Assembly (NCBI RefSeq): GCF_002078235.1
Contig: NZ_MSGP01000430.1
Location: 1 to 37,809 of the forward strand
Direction: 5' to 3'
DNA from: Streptomyces viridosporus
GTDB taxonomy: Bacteria; Actinomycetota; Actinomycetes; Streptomycetales; Streptomycetaceae
Length of the DNA stretch: 37,809 nt
Positions 6,763 to 16,645 of this stretch are shown here, piece after piece. The notes beneath the pieces were generated by a model. That model was not told the DNA's origin and made no database searches. It worked only from the letters and a program-made list of their open reading frames with translations. Position numbers and translations under genes: made by a program. Position 1 is the stretch's first letter. Every line of letters starts with the position of its first letter.

Positions 6763-8109
6763 GTGGCCGCGCCACTGCAGCTGACACGGATGCACCGGGT
6801 TCTCATCGGCGTGGTCGTCACCGGTGCCGTGATCATCGCCGGAATCGGCTTCGCGGGTTCGTACGCGGCCGTCCGGGAACTGGCCCTGAAGAAGGGCTTC
6901 GGGGACTTCAGTTATGTCTTCCCGATCGGCATCGACGCCGGTATCTGCGTCCTGCTGGCCCTGGACCTGCTGCTGACGTGGATCCGCATCCCCTTCCCGC
7001 TGCTGCGGCAGACGGCGTGGCTGCTGACGGCGGCGACGATCGCCTTCAACGGTGCGGCGGCGTGGCCGGATCCGCTCGGCGTGGGCATGCACGGGGTGAT
7101 CCCGGTGCTGTTCGTGGTCTCGGTGGAGGCGGCCCGGCACGCGATCGGCCGGATCGCCGACATCACCGCCGACAAGCACATGGAGGGCGTCCGCCTCACC
7201 CGGTGGCTGCTCTCGCCGGTCCCCACGTTCCTGCTCTGGCGGCGGATGAAGCTGTGGGAGCTGCGCTCCTACGAGCAGGTGATCAAGCTGGAGCAGGAGC
7301 GTCTGGTCTACCAGGCCCGGCTGCGTTCCCGCTTCGGCCGCGCCTGGCGCCGCAAGGCCCCGGTGGAGGCCCTGATGCCGCTGCGCCTGGCCAAGTACGG
7401 CGTCCCCCTCGCCGAGACCGCCCCGGCGGGCCTGGCGGCGGCGGGCATAGAACCGGCGCTGATCCCGCCGGCGCCGCAGCCCGACCGGGCCGAGGTCACC
7501 CGGGACGACCGGACGGCGCCCGCCCTGCGGAAGGCGGCACCGCCCGCCGAGCAGCGCCCCGAGCTGGTCGCCGACCGGAACCCGGACCCGGAGCAGGTGC
7601 GGGACGCCGAGCCGGAGCAGGTGCGGGACGCGGAGCCCGCGCGGGACGAGCCCGCCCCCGACCAGCAGAACCCCTGGCTGCACGCCCGGAACCCGCAGTC
7701 CGTCGAGTACCACGGGGGCTACGACCCCACGTACGACCCGGACGCCGCGTACGCCCAGTGGTACGCGGAGCAGCAGCAGGCCGAGCAGTACCAGGACCAG
7801 TACCAGGAGGAGCCCCCCGTCCAGGAGCCCACTCCGGAGGAGACCGGCAGCTTTCCGATCCCGGTGAGCCCGGGCCGCACGCGCGAGCTCGGCGAGGGCG
7901 GCGGCACCCCGGTCGCCGAGCCGGACGAGGAGGCGTACTACCAGGTGTTCCGCCAGTCGATAGACGGCAGCTACCCCACGCCCCGGGTCCTCGGCGACAA
8001 CATCCAGGCGACCTACGGCACGACGCTGAGCCCCAGCGCCCTGAAGGTCCTCGCGGAACGCTTCCAGAAGCGCCACTCGGCGGAGCTGGAGGAGGACCAC
8101 ATCGCCTGA
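6763..8109 (+). CDS. DUF2637 (SpdB-like) membrane protein
   Basis: The 448-aa protein has four predicted membrane segments in its first 130 residues (about 11-34, 50-73, 80-101, 107-127). The DUF2637 hallmarks are FSYVFPIGIDAGICVLLALDLLL, ATIAFNGAAAWPDPLGVGMHG and PVLFVVSVEAARH. A basic, helical region follows (WRRMKLWELRSYEQVIKLEQERL), then a long Pro/Glu/Gln-rich linker with a duplicated EQVRDAEP motif, and a conserved C-terminus (YYQVFRQSIDGSYPTPRVLGDNI...) that looks like a small helical DNA-binding module. DUF2637 proteins are known from actinobacterial conjugative elements (SpdB spread proteins) and also from chromosomes. The start is GTG after GGGAGGGGAG; a TTG at 6727 inside the palindrome is less likely. 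No transfer genes are near. Confidence 0.85.
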   Translation: MAAPLQLTRMHRVLIGVVVTGAVIIAGIGFAGSYAAVRELALKKGFGDFSYVFPIGIDAGICVLLALDLLLTWIRIPFPLLRQTAWLLTAATIAFNGAAAWPDPLGVGMHGVIPVLFVVSVEAARHAIGRIADITADKHMEGVRLTRWLLSPVPTFLLWRRMKLWELRSYEQVIKLEQERLVYQARLRSRFGRAWRRKAPVEALMPLRLAKYGVPLAETAPAGLAAAGIEPALIPPAPQPDRAEVTRDDRTAPALRKAAPPAEQRPELVADRNPDPEQVRDAEPEQVRDAEPARDEPAPDQQNPWLHARNPQSVEYHGGYDPTYDPDAAYAQWYAEQQQAEQYQDQYQEEPPVQEPTPEETGSFPIPVSPGRTRELGEGGGTPVAEPDEEAYYQVFRQSIDGSYPTPRVLGDNIQATYGTTLSPSALKVLAERFQKRHSAELEEDHIA

Positions 8110-8160
8110 CCGCGACGCGGGACGGAACGCAGGGCGGAACGAAGGACGAACGGAAGCCGA

Positions 8161-8198
8161 AGAGGGGGCGCCCGGTGATCTCACCGGGCGCCCCCTCT
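8161..8198. terminator. Strong bidirectional terminator
   Basis: Perfect 18-bp arms at 8161-8178 and 8181-8198 enclose a minimal loop, followed on the plus strand by a short TTT. It separates the DUF2637 gene from the convergent lysS. Confidence 0.85.
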
Positions 8199-8264
8199 TT
8201 CGTCGCCCTCGTCGGTCTCGTCGGTCTCGTTCGTCGCCCTCTTCGGCGCCGGACCGCGGGCTCC

Positions 8265-10010
8265 TTACTCCCCGAGCAGCGTCCGCACCCGGTCCTGCCC
8301 CACCGCGAGCAGCAGCGTGGGCAGGCGCGGGCCGGTGTCCCGCCCGACCAGCAGGTGGTAGAGCAGCGCGAAGAACGACCGCTGGGCGGTCTTGATCTCC
8401 GGCGGCAGCTCCTTGGGCGTGGCGTCGGCGGAGAAGCCGGCCCGGACCTTGGGCACGCCGTAGACGAGGTGGGTGAGCCCGTCCAGCGACCAGTGGTCGG
8501 CGAGCCCGTCGAGCAGCAGCCGCAGGGCCTTGCGGTCCTCCTCGTCGAGCGACTTCAGCAGCTCGGCGTCGGGCTCCTCGCGGACGATGGTGCGCTGGTC
8601 GGCGGGGACGTGGGTGTTGATCCACGCCTCGGCCTTGTCGTAGCGCGGCCGGGCCTCGTCGAGCGAGGCGAGCGGGTCGGCCGGGTCGAGCTCGCTGAGG
8701 ATGCGCAGCGCCTGGTCCTCGTGGCCGGCGGTGATGTCGGCCACCGAGGCGAGGGTGCGGTACGGCAGCGGCCGGGGCGTCCGCGGCAGCTCACCGCTCG
8801 CCGTGCGCACCGCGCGGGAGTGCGCGGCGACGTCGGCGGGCAGCGCGGAGCCGTCGGCGACCTTGGCGTCGAGCCGGTCCCACTCGTCGTAGAGACGCTG
8901 GATCTCCTGGTCGAAGGCGATCTTGAAGGACTGGTTGGGCTTGCGGCGGGCGTACAGCCAGCGCAGCAGCTGGGGCTCCATGATCCTCAGCGCGTCGGCG
9001 GGCGTGGGCACGCCGCCGCGCGAGGACGACATCTTGGCCATGCCGCTGATGCCGACGAAGGCGTACATGGGGCCGATGGGCTGCTTGCCGCCGAAGATCC
9101 CGACGATCTGCCCGCCGACCTGGAACGACGACCCGGGCGAGGAGTGGTCCACGCCGCTCGGCTCGAAGACCACGCCCTCGTAGGCCCACCGCATGGGCCA
9201 GTCGACCTTCCAGACCAGCTTGCCGCGGTTGAACTCGCTGAGTCGGACGGTCTCGGAGAAGCCGCACGAGGTGCAGGCGTACGTCAGCTCGGTGGAGTCG
9301 TCGTCGTAGGAGGTGACGGTGGTGAGGTCCTTCTCGCAGTTGCCGCAGTACGGCTTGTACGGGAAGTACCCGGCGGAGCCGGAGCTGCCGTCGTCCTCGG
9401 CGGCGGCGCCCGAGCCCTCGGCGGCCTCCAGCTCGGCCTCGTCGACCGGCTTCTGCTGCTGCTTCTTCCGGGCGGCGTCGGCCGGCTTCGGCTTGGTCCG
9501 GTACTGGGCGAGGACCGCGTCGATGTCGTGCCGGTGCTTCATGGCGTGCAGGATCTGCTCGCGGTAGACCCCGGAGGTGTACTGCTCGGTCTGGCTGATC
9601 CCGTCGAACTCCACGCCCAGCTCGGCCAGCGACTCGGTCATCGCGGCCTTGAAGTGCTCCGCCCAGTTCGGGTACGCGGAACCTTCGGGTGCCGGGACGG
9701 AGGTCAGCGGCTTGCCGATGTGCTCGGACCAGGACTCGTCGACGCCGGCGATGCCGGCCGGGACCTTGCGGTACCGGTCGTAGTCGTCCCAGGAGATCAG
9801 GTGCCGGACCCGGTGGCCGCGGCGCCGGATCTCGTCGGCGACGAGGTGCGGGGTCATGACCTCGCGGAGGTTGCCCAGGTGGATCGGACCGGACGGCGAC
9901 AGCCCGGACGCGACGACGACCGGTTTGCCCGGGGCCCGACGCTCCGACTCCTCGATGACCTCATCCGCGAAACGGGAGACCCAGTCGGTGGTCTCGGTGC
10001 TCTGAGCCAC
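8265..10010 (-). CDS. lysS: Class I lysyl-tRNA synthetase
   Basis: The 581-aa protein is an archaeal-type class I LysRS, which charges tRNA-Lys. The HIGH-equivalent HLGN is at residues 44-47 within SGLSPSGPIHLGN. The KMSKS-equivalent is MAKMSSSRG, around residue 325. A four-cysteine zinc site, CGNC and later CTSC, lies in the insertion domain, preceded by a lysine/alanine-rich linker. The C-terminal part is the helix-bundle anticodon-binding region. The start is taken as GTG at 10008-10010, with an AAGAAGGA site upstream; a GTG three codons earlier is possible but too close to that site. It is divergent from argS across 160 bp. Many Streptomyces also have a class II LysRS elsewhere, so this may be an accessory copy. 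Confidence 0.95.
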   Translation of the reverse strand: MAQSTETTDWVSRFADEVIEESERRAPGKPVVVASGLSPSGPIHLGNLREVMTPHLVADEIRRRGHRVRHLISWDDYDRYRKVPAGIAGVDESWSEHIGKPLTSVPAPEGSAYPNWAEHFKAAMTESLAELGVEFDGISQTEQYTSGVYREQILHAMKHRHDIDAVLAQYRTKPKPADAARKKQQQKPVDEAELEAAEGSGAAAEDDGSSGSAGYFPYKPYCGNCEKDLTTVTSYDDDSTELTYACTSCGFSETVRLSEFNRGKLVWKVDWPMRWAYEGVVFEPSGVDHSSPGSSFQVGGQIVGIFGGKQPIGPMYAFVGISGMAKMSSSRGGVPTPADALRIMEPQLLRWLYARRKPNQSFKIAFDQEIQRLYDEWDRLDAKVADGSALPADVAAHSRAVRTASGELPRTPRPLPYRTLASVADITAGHEDQALRILSELDPADPLASLDEARPRYDKAEAWINTHVPADQRTIVREEPDAELLKSLDEEDRKALRLLLDGLADHWSLDGLTHLVYGVPKVRAGFSADATPKELPPEIKTAQRSFFALLYHLLVGRDTGPRLPTLLLAVGQDRVRTLLGE

Positions 10011-10170
10011 GATCGGCACGTCCTTCTTTCTGCTGGGGCAGCCACTACGGTCGCACGGCTGACCGCTCCATTCTCCCAGGCCGGGCCGCATCCGCGAAAA
10101 CCGCTTTTCACCGCGTGGGATACTCGGTTCCCGTAGCAGTCCACGAACCCGAGAGAACGGCAGCCACTCC

Positions 10171-11946
10171 ATGGCCTCGGTCACGTCCCTCAACGACTCC
10201 GTCCAGCAGCAGCTCGCGTCCGCCCTTTCGGCCACCCGGCCGGAGGCAGCCGGCGCGGACCCGCTGCTGCGACGAAGCGACCGGGCGGACTTCCAGGCCA
10301 ACGGCATCCTCGCGCTGGCCAAGAAGGCGAAGGCGAACCCCCGGGAGCTGGCCGCCGAGGTCGTCGCGCACGTGGTCACCGGTGACGTGATCAAGGACGT
10401 CGAGGTGTCCGGACCGGGCTTCCTCAACATCACGATCACGGACCGGGCGATCATCGAGAACCTGGCCGCGCGGTACGCGGACGACACCGGCCGCCTCGGC
10501 GTGCCGTTCGCCGAGCGGCCCGGCACCACGGTGATCGACTACGCCCAGCCGAACGTGGCGAAGGAGATGCACGTCGGGCACCTGCGGTCCGCGGTGATCG
10601 GCGACTCGGTGGTCCAGCTCCTGGAGTTCACCGGCGAGAACGTGATCCGCCGCCACCACATCGGTGACTGGGGCACCCAGTTCGGCATGCTCATCCAGTA
10701 CCTGGACGAGCACCCGCACGAGCTGGACCACAAGTCCGCCGAGGACGGCGCGGTCTCCGGCGAGGAGGCGATGTCGAACCTCGACCGCCTCTACAAGGCG
10801 GCCCGGAAGCTCTTCGACTCCGACGAGGAGTTCAAGACGCGCGCCCGGCGCCGGGTGGTCGACCTGCAGGCGGGCGACCCGGCCACGCTCGCCATGTGGC
10901 AGAGGTTCGTCGACGAGTCGAAGATCTACTTCTTCTCCGTCTTCGAGAAGCTGGACATGGAGATCCGCGACCCCGACATCGTCGGCGAGTCCGGCTACAA
11001 CGACATGCTCGCCGAGACCTGCCGCCTGCTGGAGGAGTCGGGTGTCGCGGTCCGCTCCGAGGGCGCGCTGTGCGTGTTCTTCGACGACATCAAGGGCCCG
11101 GACGGCAAGCCGGTCCCGCTGATCGTGCAGAAGTCGGACGGCGGCTTCGGCTACGCGGCGACCGACCTGTCGGCGATCCGCGACCGCGTCTTCCACCTGA
11201 AGGCGGACACGCTGCTGTACGTGGTGGACGCCCGCCAGGCGCTGCACTTCAGGATGGTCTTCGAGACCGCGCGCCGGGCCGGCTGGCTGAACGACGACGT
11301 GAAGGCGGTCCAGCTCGCCTTCGGCACGGTCCTCGGCAAGGACGGCAAGCCGTTCAAGACCCGTGCGGGCGAGACGGTCCGCCTGGTCGACCTGCTGGAC
11401 GAGGCGATCGAGCGTGCGTCCGCCGTCGTCCGGGAGAAGGCGCAGGACCTGTCCGAGGAGGAGATCGCCGAGCGGGGCACCCAGGTGGGCATCGGCGCGG
11501 TGAAGTACGCGGACCTGTCGACGTCGGCGAACCGGGACTACAAGTTCGACCTGGACCAGATGGTCTCGCTGAACGGCGACACGTCCGTCTACCTCCAGTA
11601 CGCCTACGCCCGTATCCGCTCGATCCTGCGCAAGGCCCCCGAGGGCGTCCGCCCGGCGGCGCACCCGGAGCTGTCGCTGCACGAGGCGGAGCGGGCGCTG
11701 GGCCTGCACGTGGACGCGTTCGCGGAGACGGTGGCGGAGGCGGCGCGGGAGTACGCCCCGCACAAGCTGGCGGCGTACCTCTACCAGCTGGCGTCCCTGT
11801 ACACGTCGTTCTACGACAAGTGCCCGGTGCTGAAGGCCGAGTCGCCCGAGCAGGTGGCCAACCGCCTGTTCCTGTGCGACGTCACGGCCGCCACGCTGCA
11901 CCGGGGCATGGCGCTGCTGGGCATCCGGACGCCCGAGCGGCTCTGA
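10171..11946 (+). CDS. argS: Arginyl-tRNA synthetase
   Basis: The 591-aa protein is a class Ia ArgRS. The N-terminal additional domain (about 1-110) has the family's [12 protein letters not shown] and GPGFLNITI segments. The catalytic signature is [16 protein letters not shown] with HVGH at 134-137. No canonical KMSKS lysines are visible in the expected loop ([11 protein letters not shown]), which is usual for many ArgRS. The C-terminal DALR anticodon-binding domain includes [12 protein letters not shown] and [26 protein letters not shown]. The ATG start follows GAGAGAACGG. It is divergent from lysS and ends at a hairpin shared with the next, convergent gene. Confidence 0.97.
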   Translation: MASVTSLNDSVQQQLASALSATRPEAAGADPLLRRSDRADFQANGILALAKKAKANPRELAAEVVAHVVTGDVIKDVEVSGPGFLNITITDRAIIENLAARYADDTGRLGVPFAERPGTTVIDYAQPNVAKEMHVGHLRSAVIGDSVVQLLEFTGENVIRRHHIGDWGTQFGMLIQYLDEHPHELDHKSAEDGAVSGEEAMSNLDRLYKAARKLFDSDEEFKTRARRRVVDLQAGDPATLAMWQRFVDESKIYFFSVFEKLDMEIRDPDIVGESGYNDMLAETCRLLEESGVAVRSEGALCVFFDDIKGPDGKPVPLIVQKSDGGFGYAATDLSAIRDRVFHLKADTLLYVVDARQALHFRMVFETARRAGWLNDDVKAVQLAFGTVLGKDGKPFKTRAGETVRLVDLLDEAIERASAVVREKAQDLSEEEIAERGTQVGIGAVKYADLSTSANRDYKFDLDQMVSLNGDTSVYLQYAYARIRSILRKAPEGVRPAAHPELSLHEAERALGLHVDAFAETVAEAAREYAPHKLAAYLYQLASLYTSFYDKCPVLKAESPEQVANRLFLCDVTAATLHRGMALLGIRTPERL

Positions 11947-11977
11947 GCGGCCGCCGCTCCCGGCACCCCGCACGCAC

Positions 11978-12013
11978 GCGGCCCGTCCTCTCTTCGGGGA
12001 GAGGACGGGCCGC
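11978..12013. terminator. Bidirectional terminator between argS and the dehydrogenase gene
   Basis: Perfect 15-bp GC-rich arms at 11978-11992 and 11999-12013 enclose a TTCGGG loop, a UUCG-type tetraloop context that favours stable folding. It lies between convergent genes. Confidence 0.8.
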
Positions 12014-12076
12014 GGCGCGTTCCGGCCGACCGTGCGCCGGCTCCCGATCAGGCGGGTCCGGGGGCGGCGCGGTCGG

Positions 12077-13210
12077 TCAGGGGTGCAGCACGACCTTCGT
12101 GTAGCCCTCGATCCGCTTGTCGAACTTGTCGTAGGCCGACGGCGCCTGGTCCAGGCCCAGTTCGTGGGAGACGACGAAGCTGGGCTTCGCCCTGCCCTCG
12201 ATGATCATGTCGCGCAGTTGCCGGTTGTAGCGCTTCACGTTGCACTGGCCCGTCCCCACCCGCAGGCCCTTCTCGAAGAGCTTGCCGATCGCGACGAGGA
12301 GCATGCCCTGCTTGGCCTGCTCGTCCGGGCCTCCCGGGTCGGACGGGACGTAGAGTCCGGGCACGCCGAGCGCTCCGGTGGGCCTGACCGTGCCGACGAG
12401 CGAGTTCAGCACGACCGCCGGTTCCTCGTGGCCGGCCCCCTGCGCCATCGCCTGGTAACCGACGGCGTCCACGCCCTTGTCGGTGCCGACGCCCTCGGTC
12501 TGCTCCTTGATCTGCTCGACCGGGTCTCCCTCGGCGAAGTTGATCGGGACCGCGCCGATCTCCTCGGCCTTCTGCAGGCGCTCGGGGACCCGGTCCACGG
12601 AGAACACCTTCTTCGCGCCGCGCAGCAGGGCCGAGTAGGCGGCCATGAGCCCGACCGGCCCCGCCCCGTACACCGCGACGCTCTCGCCGGGGCGGACATC
12701 GGCGAGTTCGCAGCCGTGGTAGCCGGTGGGGAAGATGTCGGCGAGCAGGATGAAGTCGGTCTCGTGTTCCTTCCCCTCGGGAAGTTTCAGACAGTTGAAG
12801 TCGGCGTAGGGGACACGCAGGTATTCGGCCTGCCCGCCCTGCCAGGGACCCATGGCGACATAGCCGTAGGCACCGCCGGCGAATCCGGGATTGACGGTCG
12901 TGCAGTACCCGGTGAATCCCGCGGCACAGTTGGGACAGAATCCGCAGGCGACGTTGAAGGGCATGACCACGCGGTCACCCTCCTTGAGCAATGTAACGCC
13001 CTCGCCGACTTCCTCGATGATTCCCATGTTCTCGTGGCCGAAGACGATGCCGGGCTCGGCGCCGGTACGGCCCTCGTACATGTGCAGGTCGGAACCACAG
13101 ATCGCGGTGGAGGTGACCCGTACGACCACATCGTTCGGATGCTGGATCCGGGGCTTGTCGACCTCTTCGACCGCAACGGTGAACGGTTCCTTGTAAACGA
13201 CGGCCTTCAT
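12077..13210 (-). CDS. Zinc-dependent alcohol dehydrogenase, glutathione-independent formaldehyde dehydrogenase type
   Basis: The 377-aa protein is a medium-chain dehydrogenase. Catalytic zinc ligands are C38 in ICGSDLH and H59-E60 in GHEN. The structural zinc set is C89, C92, C95 and C103. The cofactor fold is VAVYGAGPVGLMAA (about 180-193), followed by a D (SVDRVPERL) that favours NAD+. The long insertion GAYGYVAMGPWQGGQAEYLRVP and the GVDAVGYQA segment are features of the FdhA/formaldehyde dismutase-like subgroup, so the natural substrate may be formaldehyde or a related aldehyde or alcohol. The ATG start follows GGAGG. It is a single gene, convergent with argS; substrate assignment is inferential. 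Confidence 0.9.
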   Translation of the reverse strand: MKAVVYKEPFTVAVEEVDKPRIQHPNDVVVRVTSTAICGSDLHMYEGRTGAEPGIVFGHENMGIIEEVGEGVTLLKEGDRVVMPFNVACGFCPNCAAGFTGYCTTVNPGFAGGAYGYVAMGPWQGGQAEYLRVPYADFNCLKLPEGKEHETDFILLADIFPTGYHGCELADVRPGESVAVYGAGPVGLMAAYSALLRGAKKVFSVDRVPERLQKAEEIGAVPINFAEGDPVEQIKEQTEGVGTDKGVDAVGYQAMAQGAGHEEPAVVLNSLVGTVRPTGALGVPGLYVPSDPGGPDEQAKQGMLLVAIGKLFEKGLRVGTGQCNVKRYNRQLRDMIIEGRAKPSFVVSHELGLDQAPSAYDKFDKRIEGYTKVVLHP

Positions 13211-13381
13211 GCTCGTGACCTCCGCTCGGCAGTGCAGGCGTCCGGTCACGCGTCCGTCTCCGCTATCTCCGCGTGACCCATCTCTCATGATTCTCCGGGC
13301 CACACAATCGGGCAACTCGGTAATCTCGCGATGAAAGGAACGCTCCATGCCGCACCGGCACCTCATGAAGGCGAGAGAGAA

Positions 13382-13573
13382 GTGCCAGCACAACGCCTGG
13401 GGACCCTGCTGGTCCCCGTGCCGGGCCTGTCCGGCACCACCTATCCGCCGGGGACGACCGTGACCGTCCGTGGCCGGGGCGCTACCGTCGACGCCTTCGT
13501 CGACGGCGACTGGCTCCCCCTGGCCTGGTGGGAGTTCTCCGACGGCCTGCGCGAGGACATCGCCGACCGCTGA
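13382..13573 (+). CDS. Small hypothetical protein
   Basis: The predicted product is 63 aa from the GTG at 13382 (V/MPAQRLGTLLVPVPG...), which sits behind a GGCGAGAGAGAA stretch. An in-frame ATG at 13331 would give 80 aa but has no ribosome binding site. The sequence has a compact beta-type look with TTVTVRGRGATVDAFVDGDWLPLAWWEF, a small barrel-like pattern. No function is known to me. It is divergent from the dehydrogenase gene and convergent with glpK. Confidence 0.6.
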   Translation: MPAQRLGTLLVPVPGLSGTTYPPGTTVTVRGRGATVDAFVDGDWLPLAWWEFSDGLREDIADR

Positions 13574-13633
13574 GGCCTCCCGTGCGGCCCTTGGCCGACC
13601 GGAACCCCTCCCGGGGAGCGGGCGTCCCGGCCG

Positions 13634-15151
13634 TCAGGTGACCTTGACCCAGTCCAGGGTGCGCTCCACGGCGAGTTTCCAGCCCGCGTAGCCCTCCTGC
13701 CGCTGCTCCTCGCTCCACTGGGGGCTCCAGCGCTTCGACTCCTGCCAGTGGGAGCGCAGCTCGTCGGTGTCGCTCCAGAAGCCGGTGGCGAGTCCGGCCG
13801 CGTAGGCGGCGCCCAGCGCGGTGGTCTCGGCGACCACCGGCCGGCTGACGGGCACGCCCAGCACGTCCGCCTGGATCTGCATGCACAGGTCGTTCGCGGT
13901 CACCCCGCCGTCGACCTTGAGCACGTCCAGGTGGACGCCCGAGTCCTGCTCCATGGCGTCGACCACGTCGCGGCTCTGGTAGCAGATGGCCTCCAGCGTG
14001 GCGCGGGCCACGTGCGCGTTGGTGTTGTAACGGGCGAGGCCGACCATCGCGCCGCGGGCGTCCGAGCGCCAGTACGGGGCGAACAGGCCGGAGAAGGCCG
14101 GGACGAAGTACATGCCGCCGTTGTCCTCCACCAGGCGGGCCAGGTGCTCGCTCTCCGCCGCGGTCCTGATGATCTTCAGCTGGTCGCGCAGCCACTGCAC
14201 GGCGGCGCCGGTGACGGCGATGGACCCCTCCAGCGCGTAGACGGCGGGGCTGCCCGCGAACTGGTACGCCACGGTGGTCAGCAGGCCGTGCTGCGAGCGC
14301 ACCAGCTCCGTACCGGTGTTGAGCACCAGGAAGTTGCCGGTGCCGTAGGTGTTCTTGGCCTCGCCGGGGGCGAAGCAGACCTGGCCGACGGTCGCCGCGT
14401 GCTGGTCGCCGAGGACGCCGGTGATCGGGACCGCGGCGCCCAGCGGCCGGGACTTGCGGGCCTGGCCGAAGGCCTCGGGATCGGACGAGGGGTTGATGAC
14501 CGGCAGCATGGCGCGCGGAATGCCGAAGATCCCCAGCAGTTCGTCGTCCCAGTCCAGGGTCTCCAGGTTCATCAGCATGGTCCGGCTGGCGTTGGTGACG
14601 TCGGTGGCGTGCACACCGCCGTTGGGGCCGCCGGTGAGGTTCCACAGCACCCAGGCGTCCGTGTTGCCGAAGAGGGCGTGGCCCGCCTCGGCGGCCTCGC
14701 GCAGTCCGTCCACGTTCTCCAGCAGCCACTTGATCTTGCCGGCGGAGAAGTAGGTGGCCGGCGGCAGGCCCGCCCTGTGGCGGATGGTGTCGCCGTGACC
14801 GTCGCGTTCCAGGGCGGCGGCGATGCTGTCGGTGCGGGTGTCCTGCCAGACGATGGCGTTGTAGTAGGGACGGCCGGTGCGGGGGTCCCACACCACGGTC
14901 GTCTCCCGCTGGTTGGTGATGCCGATCGCCTTCAGGTCGGCGGCGGTCAGCCCGCCTTCGCGCAGGCCGTTCTGGATCACCGTGTTGGTGCGCTCCCAGA
15001 TCTCCACCGGATCGTGCTCGACCCAGCCGGACCGCGGCAGGATCTGCCGGTGCTCGAGCTGGTGCTTGGCCACCTCGTTGCCAGAGTGGTCGAAAATCAT
15101 GAAGCGCGTACTGGTGGTTCCCTGATCCACCGCGCCGACGAATTCGGGCAT
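13634..15151 (-). CDS. glpK: Glycerol kinase
   Basis: The 505-aa FGGY-family kinase phosphorylates glycerol to sn-glycerol 3-phosphate using ATP. The N-terminal phosphate-binding motif DQGTTSTR is at residues 9-16. [14 protein letters not shown] and the substrate-loop R/E/W residues ([26 protein letters not shown]) follow. The second ATPase half has [13 protein letters not shown] and the C-terminal signature with [20 protein letters not shown]. Length is normal for GlpK. The ATG start has GAGG at 9 bp. It lies 108 bp downstream of glpF on the same strand, so the two are likely one transcript. No glpD or gylR-type regulator is visible nearby. Confidence 0.97.
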   Translation of the reverse strand: MPEFVGAVDQGTTSTRFMIFDHSGNEVAKHQLEHRQILPRSGWVEHDPVEIWERTNTVIQNGLREGGLTAADLKAIGITNQRETTVVWDPRTGRPYYNAIVWQDTRTDSIAAALERDGHGDTIRHRAGLPPATYFSAGKIKWLLENVDGLREAAEAGHALFGNTDAWVLWNLTGGPNGGVHATDVTNASRTMLMNLETLDWDDELLGIFGIPRAMLPVINPSSDPEAFGQARKSRPLGAAVPITGVLGDQHAATVGQVCFAPGEAKNTYGTGNFLVLNTGTELVRSQHGLLTTVAYQFAGSPAVYALEGSIAVTGAAVQWLRDQLKIIRTAAESEHLARLVEDNGGMYFVPAFSGLFAPYWRSDARGAMVGLARYNTNAHVARATLEAICYQSRDVVDAMEQDSGVHLDVLKVDGGVTANDLCMQIQADVLGVPVSRPVVAETTALGAAYAAGLATGFWSDTDELRSHWQESKRWSPQWSEEQRQEGYAGWKLAVERTLDWVKVT

Positions 15152-15259
15152 CGTTGCCGCCTCTTCTCGTGTTCCTGGTGTCGTTGCGCTCCGGGGGCGA
15201 CGGTCCTGACCAGGCGGTGTCCTCGCTGCTCCGAAGCATCGGGGGAGGCGTGGAGCGCC

Positions 15260-16156
15260 CTAGGGCTCCTGGGTGGCGGGGCCCTCCTCGGCCTCCTCGG
15301 CCTCCTTGCGCCTGGCCTTGAGCACCGGGGTGATGAGCAGGTCGTACACGAGGACACCGGCGACCGCGCCGATGAGCGGGCCCACGATGGGGATCCACCA
15401 GTAACCGCTGAACCACCCGAACGTGCCGGGGAGGGCGATGGAGCCCCACCCTTCGAAGAAGGTGAACAATCGGGGGCCGAAGTCGCGTGCGGGATTGATC
15501 GCGTACCCGGCGTTGGTGCCGAACGTGAAGCCGATCGCGACGACCACCAGGCCGATGAGGAACGGACCGAGGTTGGACATCGGAGCCGTGTTGCGGGTGT
15601 CGATGAGCGCGCAGATCAGCAGGAGCAGGATCCCGGTGCCCACGATCTGGTCGAGCAGGGGGCCCCACCAGGAATTCCCGAAGTACTCGGCGGGGAACGT
15701 GGCGAAGATCGAGTACGTCGCCAGCGATTGGTCCCGCGCCACCCCCGCCTGCGCGTTGGCCGCGTCGATCGCCCACCGGTAGCACGCGTAGACGAGTGCG
15801 GCGCCGACGAAGGCGCCCACGACCTGCGCCAGCCAGTAGGGCAGGACCTTCCGCCAGGGGAAGTCCCGCCGGACCGCGAAGGCGAGGGTCACCGCGGGGT
15901 TGATGTGGGCACCGCTGACGCCACCGGCGACGTACACGCCGAACACGACGGCGAGGCCCCAGCCCCATCCGATGATGAGCCAGTTGGCGGGCCCGAACTC
16001 CACGACCTGCCGGCCCGACCCGGGCAGACCGACCACCGCGACGGCCACCGACCCGGCACCCAGCAGGAGCAGGACGAACGTTCCCAGGAACTCGGCGATC
16101 ATCTCGCCGCCGAGGCCTTCTCGATAACCTCGTCGACGAACAGCGCTTTGTGCCAT
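15260..16156 (-). CDS. glpF: Aquaglyceroporin (glycerol facilitator)
   Basis: The 298-aa MIP-family channel passes glycerol across the membrane so GlpK can trap it. Six membrane segments surround two NPA boxes: SGAHINPAV with NPA at 86-88, and NAGYAINPARDFGPR in the second half. The Asp after the second NPAR (NPARD) is the glycerol-facilitator marker that separates it from water-specific aquaporins. The C-terminal tail is charged (ARRKEAEEAEEG). The ATG start is four bases after a perfect AGGAGG. It is the first gene of a glpF-glpK transcript preceded by about 490 bp with no other gene. Confidence 0.95.
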   Translation of the reverse strand: MAQSAVRRRGYREGLGGEMIAEFLGTFVLLLLGAGSVAVAVVGLPGSGRQVVEFGPANWLIIGWGWGLAVVFGVYVAGGVSGAHINPAVTLAFAVRRDFPWRKVLPYWLAQVVGAFVGAALVYACYRWAIDAANAQAGVARDQSLATYSIFATFPAEYFGNSWWGPLLDQIVGTGILLLLICALIDTRNTAPMSNLGPFLIGLVVVAIGFTFGTNAGYAINPARDFGPRLFTFFEGWGSIALPGTFGWFSGYWWIPIVGPLIGAVAGVLVYDLLITPVLKARRKEAEEAEEGPATQEP

Positions 16157-16397
16157 CGGTCCTCCTATGCCGGAAAGAGTTGAACCATCCGGTATTCACC
16201 CGAGTACATGGCCGAAGAGAAATGTGAAGGTGCGGGAAGGGGCGATCCGATGGGTCCGCGGGGTCGCGGGTCCTTCTCCACGGAACGCCGCGCGGCGCCC
16301 GTCACGGCCGTCCGGGAAGAGACCGCCGGTGCGCGGGCCGAACAGGGGCGGAGGCGTCCGTCACCCGTACGGGATCGGTGACCGAACGCCACCTAGA

Positions 16398-16435
16398 GTG
16401 AAGATATGCGCCTTATCGGCGATATGCATCTTCAC
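16398..16435. promoter_or_regulatory. Imperfect palindrome in the long glpF upstream region
   Basis: GTGAAGAT at 16398-16405 is matched by ATCTTCAC at 16428-16435. Inside are two direct GATATGC copies and a CGCC/GGCG dyad around TTATC. It is more AT-rich than its surroundings and lies about 240 bp upstream of the glpF start. It is likely a protein-binding site; the factor is unknown. The rest of 16157-16588 shows no gene. Confidence 0.4.
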
Positions 16436-16588
16436 ATCACCCGGACCCCGGAGTGATCACGGCACTCGGCCGCTCGGCGCACGGGCGGCGTGAAGCGACG
16501 TGGGGAGCGGCATGAAACGGCATGGGGAGCGGCGTGGGGAGCGGCACACCGCGATGCCCGACTCCCCGGCACGGCGGCCGACACGAAA

Positions 16589-16621
16589 CGCTCCGCCCGC
16601 CCCCGAGGGGCGGGCGGAGCG
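16589..16621. terminator. Terminator downstream of hemB
   Basis: Perfect 15-bp arms at 16589-16603 and 16607-16621 with a 3-base loop lie 25 bp after the hemB stop (minus strand). A few A residues (plus strand) follow it, giving a short U run in the hemB transcript. Confidence 0.75.
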
Positions 16622-16645
16622 GGAGAGATGGGCTATCGGTACCGG

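Noticed and set aside
5968..8625. Minus-strand open frame of 885 codons
   Set aside because: Antisense to two well-supported genes; composition is typical of high-GC antisense frames.
6714..10136. Very long plus-strand open frame of 1140 codons
   Set aside because: It is a shadow: the DUF2637 gene and antisense lysS have clear families and matching third-position GC, while this frame is Arg/Gly/Pro-rich without domains.
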